6,154 nt of DNA, from assembly GCA_030599405.1 (NCBI GenBank), contig JAUVOB010000100.1:1-6154 (forward strand), written 5' to 3'. This document shows positions 5,133 through 6,154 of this stretch, piece after piece. This stretch comes from Chloroflexota bacterium (lineage in GTDB: Bacteria > Chloroflexota > Anaerolineae > Promineifilales > Promineifilaceae). How positions within the stretch are numbered: the first letter of the stretch is position 1; every line of letters starts with the position of its first letter. Under the pieces are notes generated by a model. That model worked only from the letters and a program-made list of their open reading frames with translations. It made no database searches and was not told the DNA's origin. Both the position numbers and the translations under genes were made by a program.

Positions 5133-6154
5133 ATGGAATTGAAGGATTATATCGCTCCACTTCGCAAGTGGTGGTGGCTTATCGTTGCTGCGGGCCTGGT
5201 TGCAGGCCTTGCGAGTTTCTATGCCGCCTCGCAGCAGCCCAGCCTGTACAAGGCACGCACCACACTGATGATTGGGCGCGCCATTGACAATCCCAATCCG
5301 ACAGGCACCGAGTTTTGGCTCACCCAACAATTAGCCCAGACCTACGCTGAGATCGCCAGTCGCGAGCCGGTGCGTATGGCTTCCATGGAAGCCTTGGGAA
5401 TGACCTGGTTGCCTGAATACGCGGTACGAGCTGTCCCAGATACCCAACTACTCGAAATAGCGGTAACAGATTCGGATAATCTTAGGGCTGAAGCAGTGGC
5501 TAACCAGCTTGCCAATCAACTGATATTGCAGAGCCCGACAAACGTAGAGCAGGATGAGCAGTCGCGCCAGGATTTTATAAACAGCCAGCTGGATAATCTT
5601 GAGGTAAACATCACTGCTACCGAGGATGAGATCACCTCATTGCAGGGAGAATTGGCAATCGTTTTTAGCGCCAGTCAGATCGCCGATACACAGGCCCAAA
5701 TATCTGCTTTGCAAGCTAAACTTAACAGTTTACAGTCAAATTACTCTAATCTCCTAGCGAATACAAAACAGGGCGCCATTAACACGCTGAATATCATTGA
5801 ACCGGCGACGGTATCGAATATTGGGCTCAACAGATGGACTACAGTCCTGGTGGCAACAGCCATAGGCGTCTCCCTCGCCGTAGGCGCTGCGTATTTGCTC
5901 GAATTTCTGGATGACACCATATCAACGCAGGAAGAGATTCAGCGTGTCGCAGACCTGCCGACCTTGGCGGGAATAGCTCGAATAGAGGGTGATGAACCTG
6001 GTGACAAGCTCATTGCATTGAGTCAGCCAAGATCACCGGTATCTGAAGCCTATCGCGTACTCCGAACGGGTATCCACTTTTCGTCGGTCGATAACCCCGA
6101 CAGCGCTGCTTTGATGATTACCAGCGCGAGCCCTTCCGAAGGCAAGAGCCTGAC
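5133..6154 (+). CDS. Wzz-type chain-length determinant / tyrosine autokinase, 3'-truncated by window edge
   Basis: The protein is an inner-membrane polysaccharide co-polymerase fused to a bacterial tyrosine kinase (Wzc/ExoP class), which sets chain length and works with the export channel. The frame is open from ATG 5133 to the window edge, giving 340 full codons; the C-terminal part of the kinase domain is outside. The N-terminus MELKDYIAPLRKWWW leads into membrane helix 1 at about 14-32. The Wzz domain starts with YKARTTLMIG (39-48). The periplasmic part includes LTQQLAQTYAEIASREP (63-79) and a probable coiled coil at about 140-210, rich in Gln, Glu and Leu. Helix 2 lies at about 236-256, followed by LLEFLDDTISTQEEI (255-269), the SPVSEAYRVLRT block (301-312) and ITSASPSEGKS (329-339), a Walker A-type P-loop of the BY-kinase family with Lys338. 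The Pro-rich PxxP stretch usual before helix 2 is reduced to EPATVSNIGLNRW (223-235). No Shine-Dalgarno precedes the ATG. Its own promoter probably lies at 5064-5091. Confidence 0.92.
   Translation, partial: MELKDYIAPLRKWWWLIVAAGLVAGLASFYAASQQPSLYKARTTLMIGRAIDNPNPTGTEFWLTQQLAQTYAEIASREPVRMASMEALGMTWLPEYAVRAVPDTQLLEIAVTDSDNLRAEAVANQLANQLILQSPTNVEQDEQSRQDFINSQLDNLEVNITATEDEITSLQGELAIVFSASQIADTQAQISALQAKLNSLQSNYSNLLANTKQGAINTLNIIEPATVSNIGLNRWTTVLVATAIGVSLAVGAAYLLEFLDDTISTQEEIQRVADLPTLAGIARIEGDEPGDKLIALSQPRSPVSEAYRVLRTGIHFSSVDNPDSAALMITSASPSEGKSL

Noticed and set aside
5082..5330. 82-codon - strand ORF over the promoter gap and kinase start
   Set aside because: It is antisense to the conserved N-terminus of the Wzz domain and has no recognisable motif.
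1..6154. A novel defence, mobile or RNA-based system hidden in the window
   Set aside because: All long frames belong to known polysaccharide families, and the gaps are too short and unstructured. I saw no repeats, terminal inverted repeats, integrase, nuclease or toxin-like gene.

Overview
The window is a stretch of a cell-envelope or exopolysaccharide biosynthesis cluster. All five genes lie on the + strand, and both edge genes are cut by the window. I see no RNA gene, CRISPR array, transposase, phage gene or tRNA. The kinase gene at the right edge has an N-terminus (from MELKDYIAPLRKWWW) and a domain layout that I associate with chain-length regulators of Chloroflexota (Anaerolineae and relatives). 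The UDP-GlcNAc epimerase and the GT2 protein are of types common in the same kind of cluster. Base composition looks balanced rather than strongly GC- or AT-rich. The Chloroflexota call is an inference from protein style only.

Layout: (1) 1-1007, the C-terminal nine-tenths or so of a GT4-type glycosyltransferase whose start lies left of the window. (2) 1008-1139, a non-coding gap with a 7-bp inverted repeat. (3) 1140-2633, a polyprenyl-phosphate hexose-1-phosphate transferase, the membrane enzyme that starts repeat-unit synthesis. (4) 2641-3771, a non-hydrolysing UDP-GlcNAc 2-epimerase (wecB type), reached after 7 bases and probably started at TTG. (5) 3819-5021, a membrane GT2 glycosyltransferase with the D/DxD/ED/QxxRW signature of processive enzymes. 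(6) 5022-5132, a gap with a plausible promoter and a weak hairpin. (7) 5133 to the right edge, a Wzz-type chain-length determinant fused to a tyrosine autokinase, cut within the Walker A loop.

Likely joint function (inference): the priming transferase loads a sugar-1-phosphate onto a lipid carrier. The GT4 and GT2 enzymes extend it, the epimerase supplies UDP-ManNAc (or keeps it in equilibrium with UDP-GlcNAc), and the Wzz/autokinase controls polymer length and export with a flippase, polymerase and outer export parts that would lie outside the window. Each gene falls in a known family. I found no convincing sign of an undescribed system. The points worth a second look are the altered catalytic motif of the GT4, the processive-type GT2 beside a lipid-priming enzyme, the non-ATG start of the epimerase, the scarcity of Shine-Dalgarno sequences, and the loss of the proline-rich motif in the autokinase.
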